A stretch of DNA of 64,000 nt, from positions 806,001 through 870,000 of the forward strand of contig NZ_JAFBBY010000001.1 in the NCBI RefSeq assembly GCF_016907515.1, read 5' to 3'. Position 1 is the stretch's first letter, and each line of letters begins with the position of its first letter. Shown here one piece after another: positions 7,329-16,664 of the stretch. The notes beneath the pieces are model-generated. The model was given only the letters and a program-made list of their open reading frames with translations, was not told the DNA's origin and ran no database searches. The translations under genes were made by a program, and so were the position numbers. The stretch comes from Nocardioides nitrophenolicus (GTDB taxonomy: Bacteria; Actinomycetota; Actinomycetes; Propionibacteriales; Nocardioidaceae).

Positions 7329-8705
7329 CTAGGAGACCCGGACGGGCCGCTGGGCCCGGCCCGCACGCGCGCGCAGCCGCAGCCCGCTGGCACTCGCCGC
7401 CGACTTGATGGCGGCATGGGCGGCGGCGACCTCGCCGAGATACTCGAAGAGGTCCGCCAGCTCGCACCACGCCTGGGCCACCCAGCGGTCCGCCTCGGTC
7501 CGCCGGGACAGGAGCTCGGCCGCCTCGCGGCAGGCCTCGACGGCCTCGTCGTCGCGGCCGAGCTCGGCCAGCGCCTCGGCCTGTGCCATCGCGGCCTCGG
7601 CCGCCCCGAGGCTGGCCTCCTTCGGGGTGCCGGCCCGGGCGGCGGTGGCGACGTCCAGCGCCTCGTCGGCCTGTCCGTCCATCACCAGGGCCCGCGCCAG
7701 GATGGTCTGGGCGTGGGCGACCTGGGCGGTGGACCCGCTGGAGGACTGCAGCTCGTCGGCCGCCTTGGTGACGTGCTTGATCGCCGTCTCCACGTCGGGC
7801 GACTCGGACCCGAGGTGCAGCCGGCCGAGCTCGAGACGCAGGTAGGCGAGGTTGCGGGCGTCCTGGCCCTCGCCGAGCAGCGCGAGCGCCCGGGTGGCCA
7901 GGGTCAGCGCGGACTGCGTCTCGCCGCGCTCGGAGTAGGCGATGCTCGCGTTCCAGTACGCCGCGCTCCGGGCCACCGGCGAGGCCATCTCCTCGGCGAG
8001 CGCGATCGCGTCGGTGCAGATCCGGGTCGCCCGGCTGAGGTCACCGCGCTCGATGTGGGCGAGCGCGACCGTCATGGCCAGCTGCACCGCCTCGTCGGTG
8101 CGCTCCAGCCCGCTGGCCACGATCTCGGGCTGGATCCGCTCGCCGACCTCGATGGCGAGGGCGAGGTCGCCGGCCTCCCGGTAGCAGCGGCTCAGCGCGA
8201 TGCCGCACTTGATGGCCGCGACCCCGCCGACGTCGGCGAGCAGGGACTCGAGCTCGCGGATCGCGTCGTCGAGCCGCCCCGTCACCTCCAGCGAGCGGGC
8301 CACGACGAACCTGCCCCGGACGGTGAGGTCGGTGACCGACACCCCCTCCGCGCGCGCGAGCGCGGCGCGGGCCTGGCGCTCGGCGTCGACGGCCTCGCCG
8401 TTCTCGAGCGCGAGCTCGGCGTAGCTGAGCCCCAGCCGGATCTCGTCGACCTCGGCCTCGGACGCACCGGCGACCAGCTCGGCGACGTCGACGCCGAGCC
8501 GCTCGCTGATCACCGTCAGCGCCGCGAGGGTCGGGCGCCGGGCGCCGGACTCGATCCGGGAGACGTAGCCCACGGAGTACGCCTCGCCGACGAGGTCGGC
8601 CTGGTTGAGGCCCCGGGCCACCCGAGCGGCACGCACGCGCGAACCGAGAACGGCCGGATCGACCGTCCCCAGCAGCTGCGCCCAACGTGCGTCGATGTGA
8701 CTCAT
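7329..8705 (-). CDS. XRE-TPR transcriptional regulator (RRNPP-like)
   Basis: From ATG at 8705 the protein has 458 residues. Residues about 20-78 are an XRE helix-turn-helix (LGSRVRAARVARGLNQADL, YVSRIESGARRPTLAAL). The rest, about 90-445, is a chain of alpha-helical TPR-like repeats. This layout is that of peptide-sensing regulators such as PlcR, Rgg and PrgX. The frame is open upstream to 8861, but the extra 52 residues are basic and proline-rich and look untranslated. The start is supported by a -10 box TAGGAT only eight bases ahead, which would make the mRNA leaderless. Its stop lies ten bases from the stop of the small secreted peptide gene, its likely ligand partner by position. Confidence 0.88.
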   Translation of the reverse strand: MSHIDARWAQLLGTVDPAVLGSRVRAARVARGLNQADLVGEAYSVGYVSRIESGARRPTLAALTVISERLGVDVAELVAGASEAEVDEIRLGLSYAELALENGEAVDAERQARAALARAEGVSVTDLTVRGRFVVARSLEVTGRLDDAIRELESLLADVGGVAAIKCGIALSRCYREAGDLALAIEVGERIQPEIVASGLERTDEAVQLAMTVALAHIERGDLSRATRICTDAIALAEEMASPVARSAAYWNASIAYSERGETQSALTLATRALALLGEGQDARNLAYLRLELGRLHLGSESPDVETAIKHVTKAADELQSSSGSTAQVAHAQTILARALVMDGQADEALDVATAARAGTPKEASLGAAEAAMAQAEALAELGRDDEAVEACREAAELLSRRTEADRWVAQAWCELADLFEYLGEVAAAHAAIKSAASASGLRLRARAGRAQRPVRVS

Positions 8706-8713
8706 CGGGAGAA

Positions 8714-8746
8714 ATCCTAGGCGAACTTCCTCATGACGAGAGTCAA
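8714..8746 (-). promoter_or_regulatory. leaderless promoter of the XRE-TPR regulator
   Basis: On the minus strand TTGACT (8746-8741) and TAGGAT (8719-8714) form a -35/-10 pair with a long 21-base spacing. TAGGAT ends eight bases before the ATG at 8705, placing the transcription start at or next to the start codon. The -10 alone is the stronger part of the argument. Confidence 0.45.
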
Positions 8747-8913
8747 ACGTCGGGATCGGCCGGACGTCACGGACCACCTGGGACGGGGGTCCCGCACCCA
8801 TAGTCGGCACCCGTCCGAGGCGGGTCGGCGAGGGCGCCGGCGAGGTCCGCCGCGAGGCCACCCGTCGGGTCGGGCGGATCCCTCCGCACCCCCGTTCTGG
8901 GGCTTGCGCCGGG

Positions 8914-8943
8914 GCTCGAAAGGCGCTCGAAAGTGGCTCGAAA
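8914..8943. repeat. three GCTCGAAA direct repeats, 11-bp period
   Basis: GCTCGAAA occurs at 8914-8921, 8925-8932 and 8936-8943, spaced exactly one helical turn apart. They lie in the 443-bp gap between the regulator start (8705) and the end of the Ppx gene (9149), about 210 bases upstream of the regulator. An AT-richer patch with AATTC-TC-GAATT follows near 8976-8990. Nothing else recognisable was found in this gap. Confidence 0.5.
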
Positions 8944-9148
8944 TGGCCTTCTCAGGCGGGAAAACCGCGAAGGTAAAATTCTCGAATTCACCCGCCGAGT
9001 CACCCGAATCACACCCCGGAACGGCCCCATGGCCGCGCGAGGGCGGGCCCCGGAGGCCCCGGACCGGCGTCGACCGACCCGAAGCCGGCTCTCACGATGA
9101 CGTCGGATCTGATAACCCGGGCCCCTCGTGAGGCCGCCATCGGGCCGT

Positions 9149-10081
9149 TCAGGACAGCAGCGACCAGGCGATCCCGTCGAGGATGTCGGTCTCGGCCACC
9201 GTGACCACCTCCACCGAGAGCCGGGCCAGCACCCGCGCCAGGATGAGGGCGCCGGCGTCGATCACGTCGGCCCGGCCGGGGTGCATCCAGCCGAGCGCGC
9301 GCCGCTCGGCGACGGAGAGCGCCAGCAGCCGCTCGACCTGCGCCAGCAGGTCCGGCACGGCGAGCGCCCGAGCGTGGATCAGCTCGCGGTCGTACGCGGC
9401 CAGGCCGAGCGTGCCGGCGGCGATCGTGGTGTTGGTGCCGGCGACGGCGACCACCGAGCGAGCGGCGGCGGGGTCGACCGGGCACGCGTCGAGCGCGGTG
9501 TCGACGTCCGCGACGACGGCGGCGATCTCGGCGGGCGTGATCGGGTCGTGGCGCACGTGCCGCTCGTGGAGCCGGACCGAGCCGATGTCCATGGAGTGCG
9601 CCGCGCGGGGGCCCGTCGCCGGATCGCCGAGGATCAGCTCGGTCGAGCCGCCCCCGATGTCGACGACCAGGGTCGGGCCGCGGAGCTCCACGGAGGCCGC
9701 GGTCAGCCCGCGGACCGCGCCGGCGAAGGCGAGCCGCGCCTCCTCCTCGCCCGAGAGCACCTCGGGGGCGATGCCGAGCCGAGCGTGGACTCCCGCGGCG
9801 AACTCGCCGGCGTTCGAGGCGTCGCGGGTCGCCGAGGTGGCGCAGAACCGGGTCCGCTCCGGTCCCACGCCGACCGCCCGGACGATCGCGGCGAGCTCGT
9901 CGATCGCGACCCAGGCCCGCTCCAGCGCCTCCGGTGCCAGCCGGCCGGTCGCGTCGACGCCCTGTCCGAGCCGGATCATCCGGCTCTCCCGGCGCACGCC
10001 GACCGGGTCGCCCACCGGGTCGCCGACGAGAAGCTTGATGGTGTTGGTGCCGCAGTCGATCGCGGCGACCGGCTCACTCAT
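9149..10081 (-). CDS. exopolyphosphatase (Ppx/GppA family)
   Basis: At 310 residues this matches the short actinobacterial Ppx/GppA proteins, sugar-kinase-fold enzymes that hydrolyse inorganic polyphosphate or pppGpp. The phosphate 1 motif is AAIDCGTNTIKLLV (residues 6-19), and the second phosphate motif is VVDIGGGSTELILG near residue 142. It is the last gene of the eno-ftsB-DUF501-ppx operon, overlapping DUF501 by eight bases. The same order is found in mycobacteria (Rv1023-Rv1026), which supports the identification. Which of the two substrates is preferred cannot be told from the sequence. Confidence 0.9.
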   Translation of the reverse strand: MSEPVAAIDCGTNTIKLLVGDPVGDPVGVRRESRMIRLGQGVDATGRLAPEALERAWVAIDELAAIVRAVGVGPERTRFCATSATRDASNAGEFAAGVHARLGIAPEVLSGEEEARLAFAGAVRGLTAASVELRGPTLVVDIGGGSTELILGDPATGPRAAHSMDIGSVRLHERHVRHDPITPAEIAAVVADVDTALDACPVDPAAARSVVAVAGTNTTIAAGTLGLAAYDRELIHARALAVPDLLAQVERLLALSVAERRALGWMHPGRADVIDAGALILARVLARLSVEVVTVAETDILDGIAWSLLS

Positions 10082-10604
10082 CCGGGCCGTCGGCTCCCGG
10101 CGCGACGCACGGCCCCTTGGCCCACCACTCCCCGAGGAGCTCCAGCACCTCGTCGCCGAGGGGGTTCACGCCCGGCCCGGCCGCGAGCGCGTGGCCGGCC
10201 AGGACGTGCAGGCACTTGACCCGGTCGGGCATGCCCCCGGCGGAGATGCCCTCGATCTCGGGTACGTCGAAGCGCCCGGCCTCCCCGATCGCGGCCCGGT
10301 CGGCCAGGTAGGCCTCGTGGGCGGCACGATAGGCGGCCGCCAGCTCGGGGTCGGTGCCGAGCCGGTCCTGCATCTCCCGCATCAGTCCCGACGCCTCGAG
10401 CGTGCCGATCTTCGAGTTCACCCGGGGACAGGTGAGGTAGTAGGTGGTCGGGAAGGGCGTCCCGTTGGGCAGCCGCGGCTCCGTCGCCACCACGTCGGGA
10501 TTGCCGCACGGACACCGGTGCCCGATCGCGTGCACGCCGCGTGGAGGCCTCCCGAGCTGGGCCGCGATGACCGCCTCGTCCGTGCTGGTCATGGCGTCGC
10601 TCAC
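10074..10604 (-). CDS. DUF501 domain protein
   Basis: This 176-residue cytoplasmic protein is the actinobacterial DUF501 family, whose function is unknown. The family signature is visible: IGHRCPCGNPDVVATEPRL with a CxC pair, then YYLTCPRVNSKIGTLEASG. The three cysteines and the histidine could bind a metal. It lies between ftsB (four-base overlap) and ppx (eight-base overlap) in a tightly packed operon, an order conserved across actinobacteria. Confidence 0.88.
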   Translation of the reverse strand: MSDAMTSTDEAVIAAQLGRPPRGVHAIGHRCPCGNPDVVATEPRLPNGTPFPTTYYLTCPRVNSKIGTLEASGLMREMQDRLGTDPELAAAYRAAHEAYLADRAAIGEAGRFDVPEIEGISAGGMPDRVKCLHVLAGHALAAGPGVNPLGDEVLELLGEWWAKGPCVAPGADGPDE

Positions 10605-11200
10605 TGCTCGAGGTCCTCCTTGGGAGCCTTGATCTCGTCCTGGGGGTCGCGCACCGTGGTGGGCGGGTTGCCGGCGATCTTCATCGAGTCCCAGGCGTCG
10701 TCGTACCAGGTGCGCCGGTCGGGATCGGCGACCTTCGCGGGATCGCCCAGCTCGGCCGAGACGTCGAGCGGCTTGCCGTCGGCGTCGACGACCACGAACG
10801 GCGTCTCGCCCTTGGCGACGTAGCCGAACCGGGCCCGCGCCTGCTGGGCGACGTAGGCCGGGTCGTCCCAGCGCTTCTTCTCGTCGCGCAGGTCGTCGAT
10901 CTTGTCCTCGCGCTGGGCGATCTGCGCCTCGAGCGCGTTGATGTTGCTGCGCTGCTGGAGGTAGGCCCGCAAGGAGGAGGCGTAGGACACGGCGAGCACG
11001 GCGAGGACCAGCACCACGATGGCCGCCCGGCTGGTCAGCCGGGCCTTCTGCTGGTGCTCGGCCCGGGCCCGGACCAGGGCCGCCTCGCGCTCGCGGGCGG
11101 CCTTCTTGCGCTCGGCCTTCAGCCGCTCGGCGTACCGCGGCCCGGACCGCCCCGAGACGGGGCGGCCGGGCTTGCGGGACGTACGGCGGTCGTCGGCCAT
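10601..11200 (-). CDS. FtsB/DivIC-type septum formation initiator
   Basis: This 199-residue bitopic membrane protein has a basic cytoplasmic N-terminus of about 57 residues (MADDRRTSRKPGRPVSG...), one membrane helix (AAIVVLVLAVLAVSYASS), then an extracytoplasmic coiled coil (LQQRSNINALEAQIAQREDK) and the family's WDDPAYVAQQARARFGYV segment. Such proteins join the FtsQ-FtsL-FtsB complex that activates septal wall synthesis. It lies 16 bases after eno and overlaps DUF501 by four bases. The long charged N-terminus is usual for actinobacterial members. Confidence 0.88.
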   Translation of the reverse strand: MADDRRTSRKPGRPVSGRSGPRYAERLKAERKKAAREREAALVRARAEHQQKARLTSRAAIVVLVLAVLAVSYASSLRAYLQQRSNINALEAQIAQREDKIDDLRDEKKRWDDPAYVAQQARARFGYVAKGETPFVVVDADGKPLDVSAELGDPAKVADPDRRTWYDDAWDSMKIAGNPPTTVRDPQDEIKAPKEDLEQ

Positions 11201-11216
11201 CGGATGCTCCGGTCGG

Positions 11217-12536
<1,320 letters not shown>

Positions 12537-12606
12537 TCAGCCTAGTGGCTGCCGCCGCGAGATCGTCGGAGGTGGTCCCGTGCCCCGGCTGCGGCATGCT
12601 GGGGCC

Positions 12607-13002
12607 GTGACCGCACCCGATCGCCCGGAGGCGACGCCCCGGCCGCGACGCCGCCCCCACCACGTGTACGACGCCGGGCGGGATCCCGAGCCGCGCGACT
12701 CGCTCGCCAACGAGCGCACCTTCCTGGCCTGGGTGCGCACCTCGCTGGCCCTGGTCGCCGGCGCGGTGGCGGTCAGCTCACCCGCCCTGGAGTTCACCCT
12801 CGCCACCCGGCTGGTGCTGTCGCTGGGCCTGGTCGTCGTGGCCGGGGTGGCGCTCGGCGTCGGCTGGCACCGCTGGACCCGCACCGAGATCGCGATGCGG
12901 ACCGGCGGGGTGCCGCCGGGCTTCACCGGCGGCATGGTGGTGCTCGGCGCGGTCGGGCTGCTGATGGCCGGCGCGCTGGCCAGCACGATCATCAGCCACT
13001 GA
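12607..13002 (+). CDS. DUF202 membrane protein
   Basis: From GTG at 12607 the protein has 131 residues. After a basic N-terminus it shows the DUF202 signature (RDSLANERTFLAWVRTSLAL) and three membrane helices at about residues 55-72, 76-98 and 110-130. The role of this family is unknown; in yeast a related domain sits in the VTC polyphosphate complex, and a polyphosphatase gene is nearby, but linking the two is speculation. It is transcribed divergently from eno with a 112-base gap. No Shine-Dalgarno sequence is evident. Confidence 0.85.
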   Translation: MTAPDRPEATPRPRRRPHHVYDAGRDPEPRDSLANERTFLAWVRTSLALVAGAVAVSSPALEFTLATRLVLSLGLVVVAGVALGVGWHRWTRTEIAMRTGGVPPGFTGGMVVLGAVGLLMAGALASTIISH

Positions 13003-13091
13003 CCCTGCTCGATCAGGGCTCGGTCAGGGGGACAGCACTGCTGTGGAGCGGCTCCGAACGCTCCTCCTCCGTGTATGGGAGAGTCGGGACC

Positions 13092-14039
13092 GTGCCCCAC
13101 GTGATCGACGGCGCGATCCCGCTGCTGCGACCCGAGAACCTCGCCGAGCACGAGCCGGACCTCCGGCGGGGTGGCATCACCGCCGTCGCCCCGACGGTCG
13201 CCAGTCTCGAGGGGTACGCCGAGGCGATGACGGTCGTCCGGGCGTGGCACGCGTGCGCGGCGGCGGCGCCAGACCGGCGGCGGATCTGCACCGCGCCGGG
13301 CGACCTCGCGGCCGCCCGCGAGAACGGACAGCTCGGGATCGTCCTCCACTTTCAGGGCGGCGATCCGCTCGAAGGCAGCCTCGACCACCTGCGCGCGTTC
13401 GCGGCGGCGGGCGTCCGGGTGCTGCAGCCGACCTACAACGACGCGAACCTGCTCGGCGGCGGCGCCTTCGCCGAACCCTCCGCGGGTCTCACCGCGCTCG
13501 GCCGCGACGTCGTCGCCGAGATGGGTGCGCTCGGCGTCGTCTGCGACGTCTCCCACGCGAACGAGCGGACGGCCCTCGACGCGATCGCCGCGGCGGGCGG
13601 TCCGGTCCTCGCGTCGCACTCGAACGCCCGCGCCCGCTACGACCACCCGCGCAACCTCCGCGATGTCGTGATCCGCGAGATCGCCGCGCGGGGCGGTGTC
13701 ATCGGTGTCTGCGGGTTCCCGGGCTTCCTCGGCCCCGAGGGGCGGCGACCGACCGCGGACGACGTCCTCGACCACGCGGCGCACATCGCCGACCTGGCCG
13801 GCCCCGAGGCGGTGAGCCTCGGGCTGGACTTCGCCGACGAGGACGAGGACGACGTCGCCTTCTTCGGCTACGACCCGGCCTTCTACCCGCCGCCTCCGTG
13901 GGACTACCCGGTCGGGATCGCGGGCTTCGCGGACTTCCCGGGATTCGCGGCGCGGGCCCAGGCGCGGGGTTGGGACGAGCAGTCGCTGGCCGGCCTGATG
14001 GGGGACAACTACGCGCGGGTACTCGGCGCGGTGGCCTAG
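13092..14039 (+). CDS. M19 (membrane dipeptidase)-like protein with altered metal site
   Basis: The 315-residue protein has the TIM-barrel pattern of the M19 renal dipeptidase family: VCDVSHANERT and VLASHSNARARYDHPRNL carry the two conserved histidines, and VSLGLDFAD stands where the substrate/metal Asp occurs. The usual N-terminal HxD ligand pair (DGHNDLP) is replaced by VIDGAIPLL, and the bridging Glu (usually in an EGG turn) is Gln in FQGGDPL. One of the two zinc sites is probably lost, so activity may be different or absent. GTG at 13092 was chosen because the family consensus begins there; ATG at 13071 would add seven residues. It is flanked by unrelated genes. Confidence 0.8.
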   Translation: MPHVIDGAIPLLRPENLAEHEPDLRRGGITAVAPTVASLEGYAEAMTVVRAWHACAAAAPDRRRICTAPGDLAAARENGQLGIVLHFQGGDPLEGSLDHLRAFAAAGVRVLQPTYNDANLLGGGAFAEPSAGLTALGRDVVAEMGALGVVCDVSHANERTALDAIAAAGGPVLASHSNARARYDHPRNLRDVVIREIAARGGVIGVCGFPGFLGPEGRRPTADDVLDHAAHIADLAGPEAVSLGLDFADEDEDDVAFFGYDPAFYPPPPWDYPVGIAGFADFPGFAARAQARGWDEQSLAGLMGDNYARVLGAVA

Positions 14040-14083
14040 ACGTTCCTCCCCGAAGGGGCGCCGTCGCGAGGGATGTCTCCGGG

Positions 14084-14785
14084 TCAGGCCTCCAGGCCCA
14101 GCTCGGCCATCCGGGCCATGTGTCGCTCGGTGAGCCGGGTGAACATCCGGCCCATCGCGGCCAGGTCGAGGCCGGGGCGGTCGACGCCGCCGGCGAGCAG
14201 CGCGGTCAGCGCGTCGCGGTCGGCGGCCACCCGCTGTGCCTGGGTGAGCGCCTCCCCCATCAGCCGGCGGCCCCACAGCGCGAGCCGGCCGCCGAGCCGG
14301 GCGTCCTGCGCGATGGCGGCACGGACCCGGTCGACGACGAAGGTCGCGTGCGTGCCCTCCTCCATCGAGGTGACGACCAGGTCGCGGGTCTGGGGGTCGA
14401 GATAGGCCGCGATCTCGCGGTAGAAGTCGTTGGCGAGCCCGTCGCCGACGTACGCCTTCACCAGGCCCTCGTGCCAGTCGGCGGGAGCGGTGTGGCGGTG
14501 GAAGGCGTCGAGCGGCTCGCGGAACGGCAGCATCGCCTCGAACGGGTCGGCGCCGAACGCGCGGATCCGGTCGTGGAGGGCGTGCACCTTGGTCAGCTCG
14601 CCGCTCGCCATGGTCGCCAGGTCGACCTTGTCGGCCAGGCTCGGCGCGAGCTTGGCGTCCTCGGCGAGGCGCTCGAAGGCCGAGATCTCGCCGTACGCGA
14701 TCGCCCCCAGCAGGTCGACGACGGCCTCGCGGTAGGCCGGGTCGGAGTCGGCGAAGTCGGGGCTCGCGGCGGCGGATTCAGCCAT
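14084..14785 (-). CDS. ferritin-like diiron protein (MiaE-like fold)
   Basis: The 233-residue protein is a four-helix ferritin-like domain. Metal-ligand helices are visible: GEISAFERLA, MASGELTKVHALHDRI and SMEEGTHATFVVDRV, giving the E..ExxH..ExxH pattern of a diiron site. The family occurs widely in actinobacteria next to the rhlE-type helicase (Rv3210c/Rv3211 order), as here, and resembles the tRNA hydroxylase MiaE, but its substrate is not established. The start at 14785 follows a palindrome that contains a TANNNT box, so the mRNA may be leaderless. Confidence 0.82.
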   Translation of the reverse strand: MAESAAASPDFADSDPAYREAVVDLLGAIAYGEISAFERLAEDAKLAPSLADKVDLATMASGELTKVHALHDRIRAFGADPFEAMLPFREPLDAFHRHTAPADWHEGLVKAYVGDGLANDFYREIAAYLDPQTRDLVVTSMEEGTHATFVVDRVRAAIAQDARLGGRLALWGRRLMGEALTQAQRVAADRDALTALLAGGVDRPGLDLAAMGRMFTRLTERHMARMAELGLEA

Positions 14786-14791
14786 GCGCTG

Positions 14792-14807
14792 AGCGTACAA
14801 GTACGCT
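14792..14807. promoter_or_regulatory. palindrome at the start of the ferritin-like gene
   Basis: AGCGTAC-AA-GTACGCT is a perfect 7+7 inverted repeat. On the minus strand it contains TACGCT six bases before the ATG at 14785, so it may be both -10 box and operator. It lies in the 128-bp divergent region shared with the helicase gene; that region holds no other recognisable element. Confidence 0.45.
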
Positions 14808-14913
14808 AGGGGGTGGTGAGAGCCAGTCCGATCCCCTGAACCACCCGGGGAGCACGGCCGGCCCGCCCGGGCACCCGCCCACGTATGTGCGCGGCTGAGT
14901 GTGAACAGCCGCA

Positions 14914-16497
14914 TTGATCTGGCGCCATGCCGACCGGCTGACGACACTCACGAAAGCGAACAGAACACTGACTTCCAACGACACCACCGCTGCGTCCACC
15001 ACCGAGACCGCGGCGGAGGCTCCGACCTTCCGCGACCTCGGCGTGATGCCGGCGATCTGCGACGCGCTCGAGCGGGCCGGGATCGTCCATCCCTTCGCCA
15101 TCCAGGAGATGACCCTCTCCGTCGCGCTGATGGGCACCGACCTGATCGGCCAGGCCCGCACCGGCACCGGCAAGACCCTCGCGTTCGGGATCCCGGTGAT
15201 CCAGCGCAGCGTCGCGCCCACCGACCCCGACTACGCCGAGCTCCCCCAGGGCAAGCCCCAGGCACTCATCGTGGCGCCGACCCGCGAGCTCGCGATCCAG
15301 GTGTCCAGCGACCTCGAGATCGCCAGCCGCGACCGCGGGCTGCGGGTCCTCACGATCTACGGCGGCGTCGGCTACGAGCCCCAGATCGAGGCGCTCGAGA
15401 GCGGCGTCGACATCGTCATCGGTACGCCGGGCCGGCTGATCGACCTCGCCAACCGCCGGGTCCTCGACCTCTCCCACGTGCACGCCCTGGTCCTCGACGA
15501 GGCCGACGAGATGCTCGACCTCGGCTTCCTGCCCGACGTCGAGAAGCTGCTCCGGATGACCCCGGAGACCCGCCAGACCATGCTCTTCTCGGCGACCATG
15601 CCCTCCGCGATCGTCTCGCTGGCCCGCATGCACATGCGGCACCCGATGAACATCCGCGCCGAGTCGTCGTACGAGAACGCGACCGTGCCGGCGACCGCGC
15701 AGTTCATCTACCTGGCCCACGACCTCGACAAGCCGGAGATCCTCGGCCGCCTGCTGCAGGCCGAGGACGCCGACAAGATGATCGTCTTCACCCGCACCAA
15801 GCGCCAGGCCCAGCGGGTCGCCGACGACCTGGTCGAGCGCGGCTTCAAGGCCAGCCCGCTGCACGGCGACATGGCGCAGGTGGCGCGCGAGAAGGCGCTG
15901 ACCCGGTTCCGCGAGGACAAGATCAAGGTCCTCGTCGCCACCGACGTCGCCGCCCGCGGCATCGACGTGTCCGGCGTCAGCCACGTCGTCAACTACACCT
16001 GCCCCGAGGACGACAAGACCTACGTCCACCGGATCGGCCGCACCGGCCGCGCCGGCGCCTCCGGCATCGCGATCACGCTGGTCGACGCCACCGACGTGCA
16101 CCGCTGGAAGATGATCAACAAGGCCCTCGACCTGCCCTTCGACGAGCCGGTCGAGACGTACTCCACCTCCGAGCACCTCTTCCACGACCAGGGCATCGCC
16201 CCCGGCACCAAAGGCCGGATCGCTCCCCCGGCGCCGCCCGCCCCCAAGGGCGAGCGGGCCGAGCGCTCGGGCGAGCGCTCCGAGCGTCGTTCCAGCGACC
16301 GCAACCGGACCCGCACCCGGACCCGCACCCGTGGCGGCAAGCCGGTCGAGGACGGCGCCGAGGCGTCGGCGCCGAAGGCCGAGACCGGCGAGGGCGCGGC
16401 CGCCGAGGGCGGCGAGCGTCCGGCCAACCGCAACCGCCGGCGTCGTCGCCGCAGCAGCGGTGGCGGCGCGGCGAAGGCCGAGACGCCCAGCGCCTGA
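14914..16497 (+). CDS. DEAD-box ATP-dependent RNA helicase (RhlE/DeaD type)
   Basis: All helicase motifs are present in order: Q motif (FRDLGV..GIVHPFAIQEMTL), Walker A ARTGTGKT, PTREL, GTPGRLIDL, DEAD box LVLDEADEML, FSATMPS, then domain 2 with VFTRTKRQAQ, VATDVAARGIDV and YVHRIGRTGRAG. A basic Arg/Gly-rich tail of about 100 residues (RNRTRTRTRTRGG, RNRRRRRRSSGG) probably binds RNA. Length 527 counted from TTG at 14914, the only standard start codon upstream of the Q motif in this frame; no Shine-Dalgarno site is visible there, and an atypical CTG at 14968 is possible. The gene ends ahead of a strong hairpin terminator. Confidence 0.93.
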   Translation: MIWRHADRLTTLTKANRTLTSNDTTAASTTETAAEAPTFRDLGVMPAICDALERAGIVHPFAIQEMTLSVALMGTDLIGQARTGTGKTLAFGIPVIQRSVAPTDPDYAELPQGKPQALIVAPTRELAIQVSSDLEIASRDRGLRVLTIYGGVGYEPQIEALESGVDIVIGTPGRLIDLANRRVLDLSHVHALVLDEADEMLDLGFLPDVEKLLRMTPETRQTMLFSATMPSAIVSLARMHMRHPMNIRAESSYENATVPATAQFIYLAHDLDKPEILGRLLQAEDADKMIVFTRTKRQAQRVADDLVERGFKASPLHGDMAQVAREKALTRFREDKIKVLVATDVAARGIDVSGVSHVVNYTCPEDDKTYVHRIGRTGRAGASGIAITLVDATDVHRWKMINKALDLPFDEPVETYSTSEHLFHDQGIAPGTKGRIAPPAPPAPKGERAERSGERSERRSSDRNRTRTRTRTRGGKPVEDGAEASAPKAETGEGAAAEGGERPANRNRRRRRRSSGGGAAKAETPSA

Positions 16498-16515
16498 GCG
16501 CACCCAGCGACAACA

Positions 16516-16548
16516 ACAGGAGCCCGGGCCATCGGCCCGGGCTCCTGT
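16516..16548. terminator. hairpin terminator after the helicase gene
   Basis: ACAGGAGCCCGGGCC and GGCCCGGGCTCCTGT form a 15-bp stem with a three-base spacer, 18 bases after the helicase stop. There is no U-run, which is normal for actinobacterial terminators. It shares the core ACAGGAGCCCGG/CCGGGCTCCTGT with the next hairpin. Confidence 0.75.
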
Positions 16549-16603
16549 GTCGTTGTGGCGCTGTCGCGAACCCCCGCCACCACCGAGCGGCCTGACCAAC
16601 ACA

Positions 16604-16637
16604 ACAGGAGCCCGGACATCCGTGTCCGGGCTCCTGT
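16604..16637. terminator. hairpin terminator after the secreted EEP gene
   Basis: ACAGGAGCCCGGACA and TGTCCGGGCTCCTGT form a 15-bp stem with loop TCCG. It lies 27 bases past the stop (16665) of the minus-strand EEP gene. The stem core is nearly identical to that of the helicase terminator 56 bases away, so the pair insulates the two convergent genes. Confidence 0.75.
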
Positions 16638-16664
16638 GTTGACTTGGCGAGCGCCAAACAAACC

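Noticed and set aside
8706..8861. Longer N-terminus of the XRE-TPR regulator
   Set aside because: The extra 52 residues are basic and Pro-rich and a TAGGAT promoter box lies inside the segment.
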